This document shows, piece after piece, positions 8,865-17,294 of a stretch of DNA of 64,000 nt; position 1 is the first letter of the stretch, and every line of letters begins with the position of its first letter. The DNA comes from Hyphomonadaceae bacterium (lineage in GTDB: Bacteria; Pseudomonadota; Alphaproteobacteria; Caulobacterales; Aquidulcibacteraceae): assembly GCA_019753175.1 (NCBI GenBank), contig JAIELK010000010.1:144417-208416 (forward strand), given 5' to 3'. Position numbers and translations under genes: made by a program. The notes beneath the pieces are model-generated. The model was not told the origin of the DNA. It worked only from the letters and a program-made list of their open reading frames with translations, and searched no databases.

Positions 8865-10079
8865 TCAAAAGAAGTCCAACGCAGCAGGGTTCAAGCCCAG
8901 ATGCGCGGCCTTAAACTCCGAAGCCAAGAAAAATCCGCCTGCAACGAGAATCGCGCCGCTCGGCGCACGCGTTAGAGCGAGCGTTCGCGCGGCCGCAACG
9001 TCTTCTGCAAGCACGATCTCAGCGGTTGGGTTGGCGGCCGCGCAGGCCGCCGCCACAACAGCGGCCGGCGCGCCTTTGTGCCGCGCCGCCACGCAGATGA
9101 TCGTCTCAAAGGCCGGCGCCAGTGAGCCGGCGATCGCGGAGACGTCCTTGTCATACGACGCGCCGCACACAAGCAGCGCCTCACCCGATCCACGCATAGC
9201 CTGAAAGCCAGCGAGCGATGCGGCGACAGCCTGCGGCGTGTGCCCCACATCGATAATCACGAGCGGTTCACCCGGCAGCGCCTCGAGCCGCCCGGGCCAG
9301 CGTGCGGCCGCGAACCCCGCCTCGACCTCTGCATCGTCCAGCCGCGCCGTCGCACGCGCAAGAGCCAGCGCCAGCGCCGCGTTCTGGCGCTGATGTGCTC
9401 CGTGGAGTGGGAGGTCCCCGTCGAACGGCGTTACGCACTGCGCGTTCACGCCGCGCTCGGCGCAATATGACAGGATGCTTGCACGTTCACTTGCCGCATC
9501 GGGGCCAAAGTAAAGCGCGGCGCCGGGAGGTGCGGCGTCGATTTTGTTGCGGGCAATCTCGGCCAGCGTGTCGCCCAGAAGGTCGGTATGCTCAAAGTCC
9601 AGCGACGTCAGCGCGACCCGCTTGGCTTCGATGAGCCGCACGGGGTCGAGTCGGCCGCCAATGCCCGCTTCCCAAACCGTGTGCGCGCACCCGCTGGCGG
9701 CAAACCAATCGGCGGCCACAAGGAACAAGAACTCAAAGCCGCCCATGTTGGCGCTTTCGCTCGCCGCCGCTGTGGCTTGGACCACTCGTTCCCAGTGCCG
9801 TTCCAACGCATCATCCGAGATGTCTTCGCCATCGATCCGGAAGCGTTCGTTCAGCCTCAGCATGTGTGGCGATGTGAACAGCCCGACCGGCCGCGCCGCT
9901 CGCTCCAACAACGCTGCCGCCATTGCTGCAGTCGACCCCTTTCCGTTCGAGCCGACGATGACGATGCCTCGTTCGCCGAAGCGCGTGAGATCGACGCCGA
10001 GTTGCGCGGCGATTTTCGGCAGTCGCGGCAAACACGAACCGGCGCCGAACTTTGGGTATGGAACGCGCCAGCGCCTCAT
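8865..10079 (-). CDS. FolC-like Mur ligase family protein (folylpolyglutamate/dihydrofolate synthase homologue)
   Basis: A 404-residue protein starting in the ATGA overlap with the upstream ATP-grasp gene. It has the ATP-binding loop GSNGKGST (43-50), the FTSPHM segment (69-73), a central domain and the C-terminal ligase domain introduced by WPGRLEALPG (261-270). FolC enzymes add glutamate to dihydropteroate or folates. Two motifs deviate: the usual DGAHNP is DVGHTP (277-282), and the usual EKAGIIKPG is RNKIDAAPPG. So it may be a FolC paralogue with another substrate rather than the cell's folate enzyme. Its neighbour is a second amide-forming ligase, not the accD or trp genes often found by alphaproteobacterial folC. 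Confidence 0.7.
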   Translation of the reverse strand: MRRWRVPYPKFGAGSCLPRLPKIAAQLGVDLTRFGERGIVIVGSNGKGSTAAMAAALLERAARPVGLFTSPHMLRLNERFRIDGEDISDDALERHWERVVQATAAASESANMGGFEFLFLVAADWFAASGCAHTVWEAGIGGRLDPVRLIEAKRVALTSLDFEHTDLLGDTLAEIARNKIDAAPPGAALYFGPDAASERASILSYCAERGVNAQCVTPFDGDLPLHGAHQRQNAALALALARATARLDDAEVEAGFAAARWPGRLEALPGEPLVIIDVGHTPQAVAASLAGFQAMRGSGEALLVCGASYDKDVSAIAGSLAPAFETIICVAARHKGAPAAVVAAACAAANPTAEIVLAEDVAAARTLALTRAPSGAILVAGGFFLASEFKAAHLGLNPAALDFF

Positions 10080-11026
10080 GAGAGCGCCGCCTCGAAATTG
10101 GCGCGCCAAATAGTCTCAATGAGGTCCCAGCGCCCGTGATCTTCGAGAGTGCCAAACATCGGGTTGGAATTCACCTCGATGACCATCGGCGCTTCGCTTA
10201 CCGGCCAGAACATGTCGACAGCCGCCAACCTGAGACCAAGCGCATCAGCCGCAGCAAGCGCGACCTCCGCCAAGGCGCTGGCGGCCCCGTCATGAACAGT
10301 GGTTGAGCTACCGCCAGCCGATCGGTTCGCAGGCCCAAGCAGCACCGCGCGCTCACCGCGCCCGAGCACGGCCTGCGGCGTCAAGCGCCAGCCGTTGGCA
10401 TCGACTGCGCGCAAGCGAACGCTGCAACGTTCGCCATGCAGGCTGAGCGCCAAACCCTCAATCGTGGTTTCGCCGTCACCGACGAGCTGCGGCAAGCGCT
10501 TTTCATAAGAGAACAACGCTTGACCATTCAGCACCACCACGCGGTGCTCTGGCGCCTGCATGTAGGGTTGCACAAGAACCGCGAAGTGGTCAGTGGCGAC
10601 CCGATTCAAATAGTCGTCAAACTCTTCAACCGTCTCAATGATCTCTGCGAACAACCCATTCGACGCCGCGATCGGCTTGCAAAACAACGGAAAGCGCGCG
10701 CGCCGAACGTACGCGCGCGCGTCGGCTGGCTCGCGCCCAGGCGAACGCAGCTCGCGCCAACGATCGCTGGTGAAGAACAGCTCACCGCGCAGCGCGGCCA
10801 CACCGCGTCGATGCAACGCGGCGGCGCAAAACGCCTTATCGCGCGAGAGCGCGGCGGCGCGCGCGTCGTTGAGGCCATAGGGTGACCCAGCGCCGGCGGC
10901 AAAGATCGCCGAGCGCCCCCCGCCGTCGCGCACCTCGAAGCAATAGCCATCAGCGCCGTCGAGCGACGTGAAACCGTAACCGCAACGCGACGCGGTATAG
11001 GCTGCGTAGCGCGCGTGCGCGCTCAA
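10076..11026 (-). CDS. ATP-grasp domain protein, cyanophycin-synthetase-like ligase core
   Basis: About 316 residues with an ATP-grasp fold: LSRDKAFCAAALHRRGV at the domain entry, PLFCKPIAASNG as the ATP-binding lysine strand, and the metal-binding end motif VIEVNSNPMFGTL. These resemble the ATP-grasp part of cyanophycin synthetase and related carboxylate-amine ligases. The open frame extends backwards through tRNA-His, which cannot be coding; I therefore propose the TTG at 11026, 6 bases beyond the tRNA 3' end. A later GTG is possible. It is followed by the FolC-like Mur ligase with ATGA overlap. The substrate is unknown. Confidence 0.65.
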   Translation of the reverse strand: MSAHARYAAYTASRCGYGFTSLDGADGYCFEVRDGGGRSAIFAAGAGSPYGLNDARAAALSRDKAFCAAALHRRGVAALRGELFFTSDRWRELRSPGREPADARAYVRRARFPLFCKPIAASNGLFAEIIETVEEFDDYLNRVATDHFAVLVQPYMQAPEHRVVVLNGQALFSYEKRLPQLVGDGETTIEGLALSLHGERCSVRLRAVDANGWRLTPQAVLGRGERAVLLGPANRSAGGSSTTVHDGAASALAEVALAAADALGLRLAAVDMFWPVSEAPMVIEVNSNPMFGTLEDHGRWDLIETIWRANFEAALS

Positions 11027-11031
11027 AAATG

Positions 11032-11108
11032 TGGTACCGCCTCCAGGGCTCGAACCAGGGACCTCTGGATCCACAATCCAGCGCTCTAACCAACTGAGCT
11101 AAGGCGGC
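11032..11108 (-). tRNA. tRNA-His (anticodon GTG), encoded CCA, no G-1
   Basis: A 77-nt cloverleaf with acceptor stem GCCGCCT/AGGCGGT, a D arm beginning GCTCAGTTGG, anticodon stem CTGGA/TCCAG around loop TTGTGGA, and a TTCGAGC T-loop. CCA is encoded. The T stem contains one T-T mismatch as written. The discriminator is A73 and the base before position 1 is T, so the universal His identity pair G-1:C73 is not encoded. This is the known atypical alphaproteobacterial type. Confidence 0.93.
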
Positions 11109-11171
11109 ACATTGCCCCCGGGCTTGCCGGGGCGCGGAAGCTAGCGTCAGGCCCCGGCAGAAGCAAGGCGA

Positions 11172-11972
11172 TCAGACCGGCCCCCAGCCGCGCTGGTTGA
11201 TGTAGCCGCGAATGCGCTCGATTCGGTTCGCCGGGTCGGGGTGCGTGGACAGAAACTCGGGCGGACGCGAGCCGCCGCCGGCGTTCATCGCGCTCCAGAA
11301 CGGGATCGCCTGACGCGGGTCGTACCCAGCTGCCTGCATGTAATTGATGCCTAGGACGTCAGCCTCCGATTCTTGCTCGCGCGAAAACGGCAAGCTGAGG
11401 CCCACCTGGGCGCCGAGCCCCAACGCGGCCATCGCCGCCCGGCTGCTGATCTGCGTTCCGGCGACCTGCAGAGCCGTCTGTGTCGCCATCTCGCGGCTAT
11501 ATCGCTCGGCGGCATGCCGGCCGGTGACGTGCCCGACCTCGTGCCCGAGCACGGTCGCCATCCAATCGTCGCGCTCTGACATCTCAAACAGACCGCGGTA
11601 GAAACCGACCTTGTTGCCCGGGAGAACGAACGCGTTCTTCTGCGGGCTGTCGAACAATTGGAATTCCCATTGCTGACCGCCGCGCCCCGCACCCTGCGCC
11701 ACGCGCAGGCCAACGCGCTCAAGCCGCTGCTGTGCCGAGCGGTTGTTCCATGCGGGGGTCTGCTGTCGGACCTGCGCCCAGGCCTGCAGCGCCGCTTGGG
11801 CCATCTGCTCGTCGCTCACCAGGATAAACTGGCCACGCCCTGTCTCCGGGTTGGTGGTTGTCTCGCACGCCGGCAGCGCCAGGAGCGCCGCCCCGCCCAC
11901 CGCGGCGCGCATCAGGTCGCGCCGTTTCCAGCCAGTGGATTGTTCGCGGCTTCCATAGCAGTTCGCGCACAT
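11172..11972 (-). CDS. M48 family metalloprotease, Tat/lipoprotein signal
   Basis: A 266-residue zinc protease with HEVGH (144-148) and a downstream EQESEADVLGINYM segment supplying the third zinc ligand. The N-terminus has twin arginines (17-18) before a hydrophobic stretch ending in the lipobox LPAC (Cys36), which suggests a Tat-exported lipoprotein. I chose the ATG at 11972 because AGGAGA sits about 8 bases upstream; the longer frame lacks such a site. M48 lipoproteins such as BepA/LoiP-type enzymes act in outer-membrane protein quality control; the exact role here is inferred. Confidence 0.85.
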   Translation of the reverse strand: MCANCYGSREQSTGWKRRDLMRAAVGGAALLALPACETTTNPETGRGQFILVSDEQMAQAALQAWAQVRQQTPAWNNRSAQQRLERVGLRVAQGAGRGGQQWEFQLFDSPQKNAFVLPGNKVGFYRGLFEMSERDDWMATVLGHEVGHVTGRHAAERYSREMATQTALQVAGTQISSRAAMAALGLGAQVGLSLPFSREQESEADVLGINYMQAAGYDPRQAIPFWSAMNAGGGSRPPEFLSTHPDPANRIERIRGYINQRGWGPV

Positions 11973-12132
11973 AGCGGTGGTCTCCTGATCCCGGCCGACG
12001 GCCCAGCCCATGTTAACAACGCAACCGCGCTGCGTCGATCCGAGCGGTGTTGAAGGCCGCACGGTTCCGGGCGTGGACAGGCCCGGACCAGCCCGCTATA
12101 AGCCCGCTCCCCGTGTCGTCCTGACGGCATGC

Positions 12133-12208
12133 GCCTGGGTAGCTCAGTCGGTAGAGCAGCGGATTGAAAATCCGCGTGTCGCTGGTTCGATTCCGGCCCC
12201 AGGCACCA
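12133..12208 (+). tRNA. tRNA-Phe (anticodon GAA)
   Basis: A 76-nt cloverleaf with acceptor GCCTGGG/CCCAGGC, anticodon stem GCGGA/TCCGC around loop TTGAAAA, T stem GCTGG/CCGGC with loop TTCGATT, discriminator A and encoded CCA. It ends 3 bases before the stop codon of the convergent DUF6445 gene. Confidence 0.96.
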
Positions 12209-12211
12209 CTT

Positions 12212-12886
12212 TCAAACCATAAACACAGTGAGGGTAAGCCGGCCGGTCCGGGGATCGGGGTCGAAGGCAAAATCGGGCGCGATGTCGCCGCTATGCAGAT
12301 TGCGTCCGCGATAGATAAGCGCGCGATTGAACACCGGCGCCGGCGCAGCGATGCGCTCGAACAGAGGCGTGTCGCCCACATGGTACGCCGCGGGCGGGAG
12401 GCCGTGCCGACGCACATCGCCCGCCAGTGCGTCGCGATAAGCGGTGAATCGATCGCCGCTGACGGTTTCGAAGCCGGTGCTGCGATGGCGATAGAACGAC
12501 GTGCCGCCATGACGTGGATCGCAAAGATACAGAATCAGCGCCAGCCGACGGGGCTCCATCCCGTCGTAATGCGGAAGACGCTGGATCGGCGCGAGCTGCG
12601 CGGCTGGCGTGGTCACCAGCGAGTAGCAAGCACTCTCCAGCGACGGCGCTACGTCGAACACCCCCTCACAAAGCGGTCCGAGCGCCTCCATCAGGGCGGC
12701 GGAAACGTCGCCGGGAAGCTCCGCACGAATGCCTGGGTAGTACGGCGTCGTCACCCCGAATGACAGCCTCGCCGCTTGCTCGATTAGAGCCTGCGGCCAC
12801 TCAGCGAAAGAATCGACGATGGCCACCGGCTCGCGTTCGGAGCCCTTTTCCTCGACCGCTACGCGCCAGACTTGCGGGTCAAACAT
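12212..12886 (-). CDS. DUF6445 family protein, 2-oxoglutarate/Fe(II) oxygenase-like
   Basis: A 224-residue protein resembling the prolyl-hydroxylase-like fold: HYD (His106, Asp108), a distal His198 in RNLHSG, and Arg213/Arg216 in DPRTGRLTL, fitting the iron and 2-oxoglutarate ligands of that superfamily. DUF6445 genes recur beside flavin-dependent halogenase and cupin-like genes near TonB receptors in Caulobacterales and Sphingomonadales. It is divergent from the cupin_8 gene with a 78-base shared upstream region. Substrate is unknown; a role in modifying an envelope protein or small molecule linked to sugar uptake is only inference. Confidence 0.65.
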   Translation of the reverse strand: MFDPQVWRVAVEEKGSEREPVAIVDSFAEWPQALIEQAARLSFGVTTPYYPGIRAELPGDVSAALMEALGPLCEGVFDVAPSLESACYSLVTTPAAQLAPIQRLPHYDGMEPRRLALILYLCDPRHGGTSFYRHRSTGFETVSGDRFTAYRDALAGDVRRHGLPPAAYHVGDTPLFERIAAPAPVFNRALIYRGRNLHSGDIAPDFAFDPDPRTGRLTLTVFMV

Positions 12887-12964
12887 GGTGTCCGTTGGCG
12901 CACTATGGGCCGGCGCATCCGTGGGTTATAGAACAGCGGCCGTCTGTGGGAAACGCGTCGCGCC

Positions 12965-13999
12965 ATGCACGATCACGAAATCTGGAGCCAGGCCAAACGC
13001 GTTCGCGTTTGGAACGGCGTCGACCCGGCGATCTTCGAAAATGAGATCAAGCCGCTGGGCCAGCCCGCGCTGCTCAAGGGGCTGGTAAGCGATTGGCCAA
13101 TGGTGCGGGCGGGATCGCCTGCAGCGCTATCCGCGCTGATAATAGCGGCGGCCAGCGACAAACCCATCTCTTACTTCGAGGGCGCGCCCGAACTCGCGGG
13201 CCGCTACAACTACAAGCCCGATTTCTCGGGTTTCAACTTCGAGCGGCGAACCGGCCCGTTCGCCGCGTTTCTCGATCGCCTGATCGACGAGATCACTGCG
13301 CCCTCGCCGCCGTCGCTCTATGCCGGCGCAGTCAACGTACCTGCTCACGCCCCCGCGCTCGAGCAATCTCACGCGATGCCGCTACTCGCAGGCGTGGACG
13401 AGAGACTGGTGTCGCTCTGGATCGGCAATCGCGGCCGCGCGCCGGCGCATTGGGATTTGGCGCAGAACATTGCCTGCGTTATCGCCGGCCGGCGACGCTT
13501 CACAGTGTTTCCCACCGAGCAGGTCGCGAATCTCTATATTGGCCCGCTCGACGTCACCATCGCCGGCCAGCCGTCGAGTCTCGTCGATTTCCACGCGCCC
13601 GATTTCGATGCGTTCCCGCGCTTTCGCGACGCCATCGCCGCCGCCGAGATCGCTGACCTCGAACCGGGCGACGCGCTCTATTTGCCGAGCCTCTGGATCC
13701 ATCACGTCGAGGCGCGCGACCCGTTCGGCGTGATGATGAACTTCTGGTGGCGCGACGGCCCGCCGCATCTGATTACGCCGTTCTTCACGATGTTGCACGC
13801 GCTCCTCACGTTGCGCGGCATGCCGGCGAACGAGCGCCAAGCCTGGCGCGCCATGTTCGACCATTTCATTTTCGAACAGAACGGCGATCCGTTCGCGCAT
13901 CTGCCCGAACATGCACGGGGCATATTCGGGGAAATGACGCCAGAGCGGTTGCAGATGGTGCGCGAGCGGCTGCTGCGGACGCTACTGCCGCGGGGCTAG
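12965..13999 (+). CDS. Cupin-like (cupin_8/JmjC-type) domain protein
   Basis: A 344-residue protein with HWD (His162, Asp164) followed by a second histidine in LWIHHVEA (246/247): the facial triad of Fe(II)/2-oxoglutarate enzymes of the FIH/JmjC-like cupin_8 family. The WxDxxxN-like context [16 protein letters not shown] is typical. It is one of the accessory genes that travel with flavin-dependent halogenases and TonB receptors in related bacteria. Its stop overlaps the stop of edd on the other strand. A hydroxylase role is inferred from motif only. Confidence 0.78.
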   Translation: MHDHEIWSQAKRVRVWNGVDPAIFENEIKPLGQPALLKGLVSDWPMVRAGSPAALSALIIAAASDKPISYFEGAPELAGRYNYKPDFSGFNFERRTGPFAAFLDRLIDEITAPSPPSLYAGAVNVPAHAPALEQSHAMPLLAGVDERLVSLWIGNRGRAPAHWDLAQNIACVIAGRRRFTVFPTEQVANLYIGPLDVTIAGQPSSLVDFHAPDFDAFPRFRDAIAAAEIADLEPGDALYLPSLWIHHVEARDPFGVMMNFWWRDGPPHLITPFFTMLHALLTLRGMPANERQAWRAMFDHFIFEQNGDPFAHLPEHARGIFGEMTPERLQMVRERLLRTLLPRG

Positions 14000-15825
14000 A
14001 GCAAGTCGTAGTCTTGAAACGCGCTGCCGCCGCGCTCTGCCGACGCCGCGTGCGTCCGGAAGAGGGAGAACAGCTCCCGCCCGACGCCGCGTGCGTTGCC
14101 GGCGAGATCGAGCTGTGCAGGCGCGCGCGCGCGCCAGTCTCCGGGAGAGACCACTTCAAGCACCCCCTTGTTGGCGTCGATGCGAAGCACGTCGCCGTTG
14201 CGCACCTTGGCAATCGGCCCGCCCTCGGCCGCTTCCGGCGTGATATGGATCGCGGCAAGCACCTTGCCGCTGGCGCCCGACATGCGCCCATCGGTAGCGA
14301 GCGCCACCTTGAAGCCGCGATCCTGCAATGCGCCCATCAGCGGCATCAGCTTGTGCAGCTCCGGCATGCCGTTGGCGCGCGGCCCCTGCCCACGCACGAC
14401 CACGACGCAGTCGCGGTCGAGATCGCCGCGCTTGAACGCACTCTGCACCTCAGCTTGGCTATCGAACACAAGCGCCGGCGCCTCGACATAGCGCTTGCTC
14501 TGTTCGACCGCAGACACCTTCACCACCGCGCGGCCCAGATCGCCTGACATCAGACGTAAACCGCCGTCTGACGAAAACGGCGCGCGCGCGCCGCGCAGCA
14601 CGCTCTCATCGGCGCTCGTACGCGGCGACTCGCGCCAAGACAACGCATCCACGGCAAGGACGGGTTCGTGCGTGTACGCGACGAGGCCCCCTCCCGCGAC
14701 CGTCAGGGTGTCGGCGTGCACAAGCCCCGCTTCGATCAGCTCGCGCGTCAGAAAGCCCATGCCGCCGGCGGCGTGGAAATGGTTCACGTCGGCCGAGCCA
14801 TTGGGATAGATCCGCGTCATCAGGGGCGTGACATGCGAGAGTTCGGCGAAATCGTCCCAGTTGATCTCGATGCCTGCTGCAAGCGCAATGGCCGGCAGGT
14901 GGATGAAGTGATTGGTCGAGCCGCCCGTGGCCATCAGCGCCACCATCGCGTTGACGATCGCGCGTTCATCCACCACGCGTCCGATCGGACGATAGTCGTC
15001 GCCCAAGCCTGTAATCGACGCGGCGCGCTTGGTCGCGGCGACGGTGATCGCTTCGCGCAACGGTGTGTTGGTGGGCACGAAAGCCGCGCCCGGCAAGTGA
15101 AGCCCCATCATCTCGACCATCACCTGGTTCGAGTTGGCCGTGCCGTAGAACGTGCATGTGCCCGGCGCGTGATAGGATTCCGCTTCCGCCTTGAGCAATT
15201 CTTCGCGCCCGATCTTGCCTTCGGCGAACAATTGGCGGCGCGCGGCCTTCTCCTTGTTCGGCAACCCCGATGGCATCGGCCCGCCCGGCACAAGGATCGC
15301 CGGCAGCCATGGGAAACGCAGCGCCCCAATCAACAAGCCCGGCACGATCTTGTCGCAAATGCCAAGCAGAAGCGCAGCGTCAAACGTCGCGTGCGAAAGC
15401 GACACTGCGGTCGACAACGCGATCACGTCGCGCGACCACAGAGACAATTCCATCCCAGCAAAGCCTTGCGTGACGCCGTCGCACATCGCCGGCACGCCGC
15501 CCGCGACCTGCGCCACCGCACCTGCCTCACGCGCGGCCTTGCGCATGATCTCGGGATAGCGCTCGTAAGGCGCGTGCGCCGAGAGCATATCATTGTAGGC
15601 GGTGACGATGCCGATCGAGGGCCACTTGCCGCCCAGCAGCTGCAGCTTGTCCTGCACCGCACAACCAGCAGACGTGTGCGCCTGATTGGCCTCCGCAAGT
15701 CGCGTGCGCGCGGGTATGGTCGCGTCGTAGGCGTCGATCAAGTCAAGGTAACGCTGGCGGCGCTTGGCCGAGCGCTCGCGGATGCGGGCAGTGACTGCTT
15801 CGACCGTTGTGTTGAGCGTGCTCAT
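13996..15825 (-). CDS. edd: 6-Phosphogluconate dehydratase
   Basis: A 609-residue protein of full family length. It has the cysteine motifs expected for the iron-sulphur dehydratase family: [13 protein letters not shown] and [13 protein letters not shown]. Edd converts 6-phosphogluconate to 2-keto-3-deoxy-6-phosphogluconate in the Entner-Doudoroff pathway. I use the ATG at 15825 within the ATGA overlap with zwf, so the pair is translationally coupled. Neither pgl nor eda follows in this window. The related dihydroxyacid dehydratase IlvD is a less likely alternative because of the zwf neighbour and the length. Confidence 0.93.
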   Translation of the reverse strand: MSTLNTTVEAVTARIRERSAKRRQRYLDLIDAYDATIPARTRLAEANQAHTSAGCAVQDKLQLLGGKWPSIGIVTAYNDMLSAHAPYERYPEIMRKAAREAGAVAQVAGGVPAMCDGVTQGFAGMELSLWSRDVIALSTAVSLSHATFDAALLLGICDKIVPGLLIGALRFPWLPAILVPGGPMPSGLPNKEKAARRQLFAEGKIGREELLKAEAESYHAPGTCTFYGTANSNQVMVEMMGLHLPGAAFVPTNTPLREAITVAATKRAASITGLGDDYRPIGRVVDERAIVNAMVALMATGGSTNHFIHLPAIALAAGIEINWDDFAELSHVTPLMTRIYPNGSADVNHFHAAGGMGFLTRELIEAGLVHADTLTVAGGGLVAYTHEPVLAVDALSWRESPRTSADESVLRGARAPFSSDGGLRLMSGDLGRAVVKVSAVEQSKRYVEAPALVFDSQAEVQSAFKRGDLDRDCVVVVRGQGPRANGMPELHKLMPLMGALQDRGFKVALATDGRMSGASGKVLAAIHITPEAAEGGPIAKVRNGDVLRIDANKGVLEVVSPGDWRARAPAQLDLAGNARGVGRELFSLFRTHAASAERGGSAFQDYDLL

Positions 15826-17288
15826 TCTGGATCCCACCAGGCACGGGCGTCACGATCCATCATCAGCGCCGACTGCGTCGGCCCGTTAGACCCTGCCGCA
15901 TAGCCATATGGTTCACCGCCTGCCCGATCCCAAGCCGCCAGCAGCGCGTCGGCCCAGCCCCAAGCGGCGTCCACTTCGTCGCGTCGCATGAACAGCGAGA
16001 GGTTGCCGCGCACGACATCCATGAGCAGGCGCTCATACGCGTCCGGGTAACGCAGCGTGAAAGCATCGGCGAAGGAAAGGTTCAGCGGCACAGACTTCAC
16101 GCGCAACCCGCCCGGCCCCGGCTCCTTGACGTTGAGCCACAGATGCACGCCCTCGTCCGGCTGCAGGCGCATCACCAGCTTGTTCGGCGCGGCGCCGCCC
16201 GCGCCAAAGATCGGCACCGGCGTGTCCTTGAACTGCACCACGATTTCGCTGCGGCGTGCGCTCATTCGCTTGCCGGTGCGCAGATAGAACGGCACGCCAG
16301 CCCAGCGCCAGTTGTCGACTTCCGCCTTGATCGCGACAAAGGTCTCTGTCTTCGACGGTCGCCCGACCTCTTCGGCATACGCCGGGGCAGGCTTTCCGGC
16401 GATCAGCCCTGCGCGGTACTGGCCGCGTACAGTTTTCTGCGCCGCGTCCGCGGCGCCGACACGCCGCAGCGCAGACAGAACCTTGAGTTTTTCTGTGCGG
16501 ATGGCGTCGGCGTCCATCGAGTTTGGCGGCTCCAACGCCACAAGACACAAAAGCTGCAGCAGGTGGTTTTGCACCATGTCGCGCAGCGCGCCGGACTTGT
16601 CGTAGTAGTCGGCACGGCCCTCGACGCCCAATTCCTCCGCCACCGTGATCTGCACGTGATCGATGGTGGCGCGCGACCAGATCGGCTCGATCAGCATGTT
16701 GGCGAAGCGCAGAACCAGCAGGTTTTGAACTGTCTCCTTGCCCAGATAATGATCGATGCGGAACGTGCGGCTTTCGTCGAACACCTCGCCCACACCGTCA
16801 TTGATGGCGCGCGAGGAGGCCAGGTCGCGTCCGATCGGCTTTTCCAGCACGATGCGCGAGGTCGCGGTGGCCAGGCCCGTCTCGCCGAGCCGCTGCGCGA
16901 TGGTGACGAAGAGACTGGGCGCCGTCGACAGATAGAAGATGCGGACGTTGTCCTTGCTGTTCTTCAACGCTTGCGTCAGCGGCGCCCAGTCGAATGCCGG
17001 CGCGGATGCGTCGAGCTGTACGTATTCGAGGTGCGCCATGAACTCAGCGCACTTACCCTCATCGACGCAGGCATTCGGCGCGAACTTGACACGCGCCTCG
17101 TGCACCATGGCGCGAAACGCCGCGGTATCCATGGCCGTGCGCGCGGCGCCGATGATGCGCGACTGCGGCGGAATCTGGCCGTCGAGGTAGCGATGCAGCA
17201 GCGACGGAAACAGCTTGCGCAGCGCCAAGTCGCCGGTCGCGCCGAACACGACCAGATCGAAGGGCGGGACCGGAATGAACTCAGCCAT
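15822..17288 (-). CDS. zwf: Glucose-6-phosphate 1-dehydrogenase
   Basis: A 488-residue protein with the N-terminal nucleotide-binding motif [11 protein letters not shown] and the active-site signature [13 protein letters not shown]. It oxidises glucose-6-phosphate to 6-phosphogluconolactone, the entry to the Entner-Doudoroff and pentose phosphate routes. It starts 6 bases after the halogenase stop and overlaps edd, so zwf and edd probably share the halogenase transcript. This ties central glucose metabolism to the maltodextrin locus. Confidence 0.95.
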   Translation of the reverse strand: MAEFIPVPPFDLVVFGATGDLALRKLFPSLLHRYLDGQIPPQSRIIGAARTAMDTAAFRAMVHEARVKFAPNACVDEGKCAEFMAHLEYVQLDASAPAFDWAPLTQALKNSKDNVRIFYLSTAPSLFVTIAQRLGETGLATATSRIVLEKPIGRDLASSRAINDGVGEVFDESRTFRIDHYLGKETVQNLLVLRFANMLIEPIWSRATIDHVQITVAEELGVEGRADYYDKSGALRDMVQNHLLQLLCLVALEPPNSMDADAIRTEKLKVLSALRRVGAADAAQKTVRGQYRAGLIAGKPAPAYAEEVGRPSKTETFVAIKAEVDNWRWAGVPFYLRTGKRMSARRSEIVVQFKDTPVPIFGAGGAAPNKLVMRLQPDEGVHLWLNVKEPGPGGLRVKSVPLNLSFADAFTLRYPDAYERLLMDVVRGNLSLFMRRDEVDAAWGWADALLAAWDRAGGEPYGYAAGSNGPTQSALMMDRDARAWWDPE

Positions 17289-17294
17289 ACGTTC

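Noticed and set aside
8865..11026. A split cyanophycin synthetase
   Set aside because: The Mur-ligase partner is of FolC type, and the N-terminal domain of cyanophycin synthetase is absent, so only a loose analogy holds.
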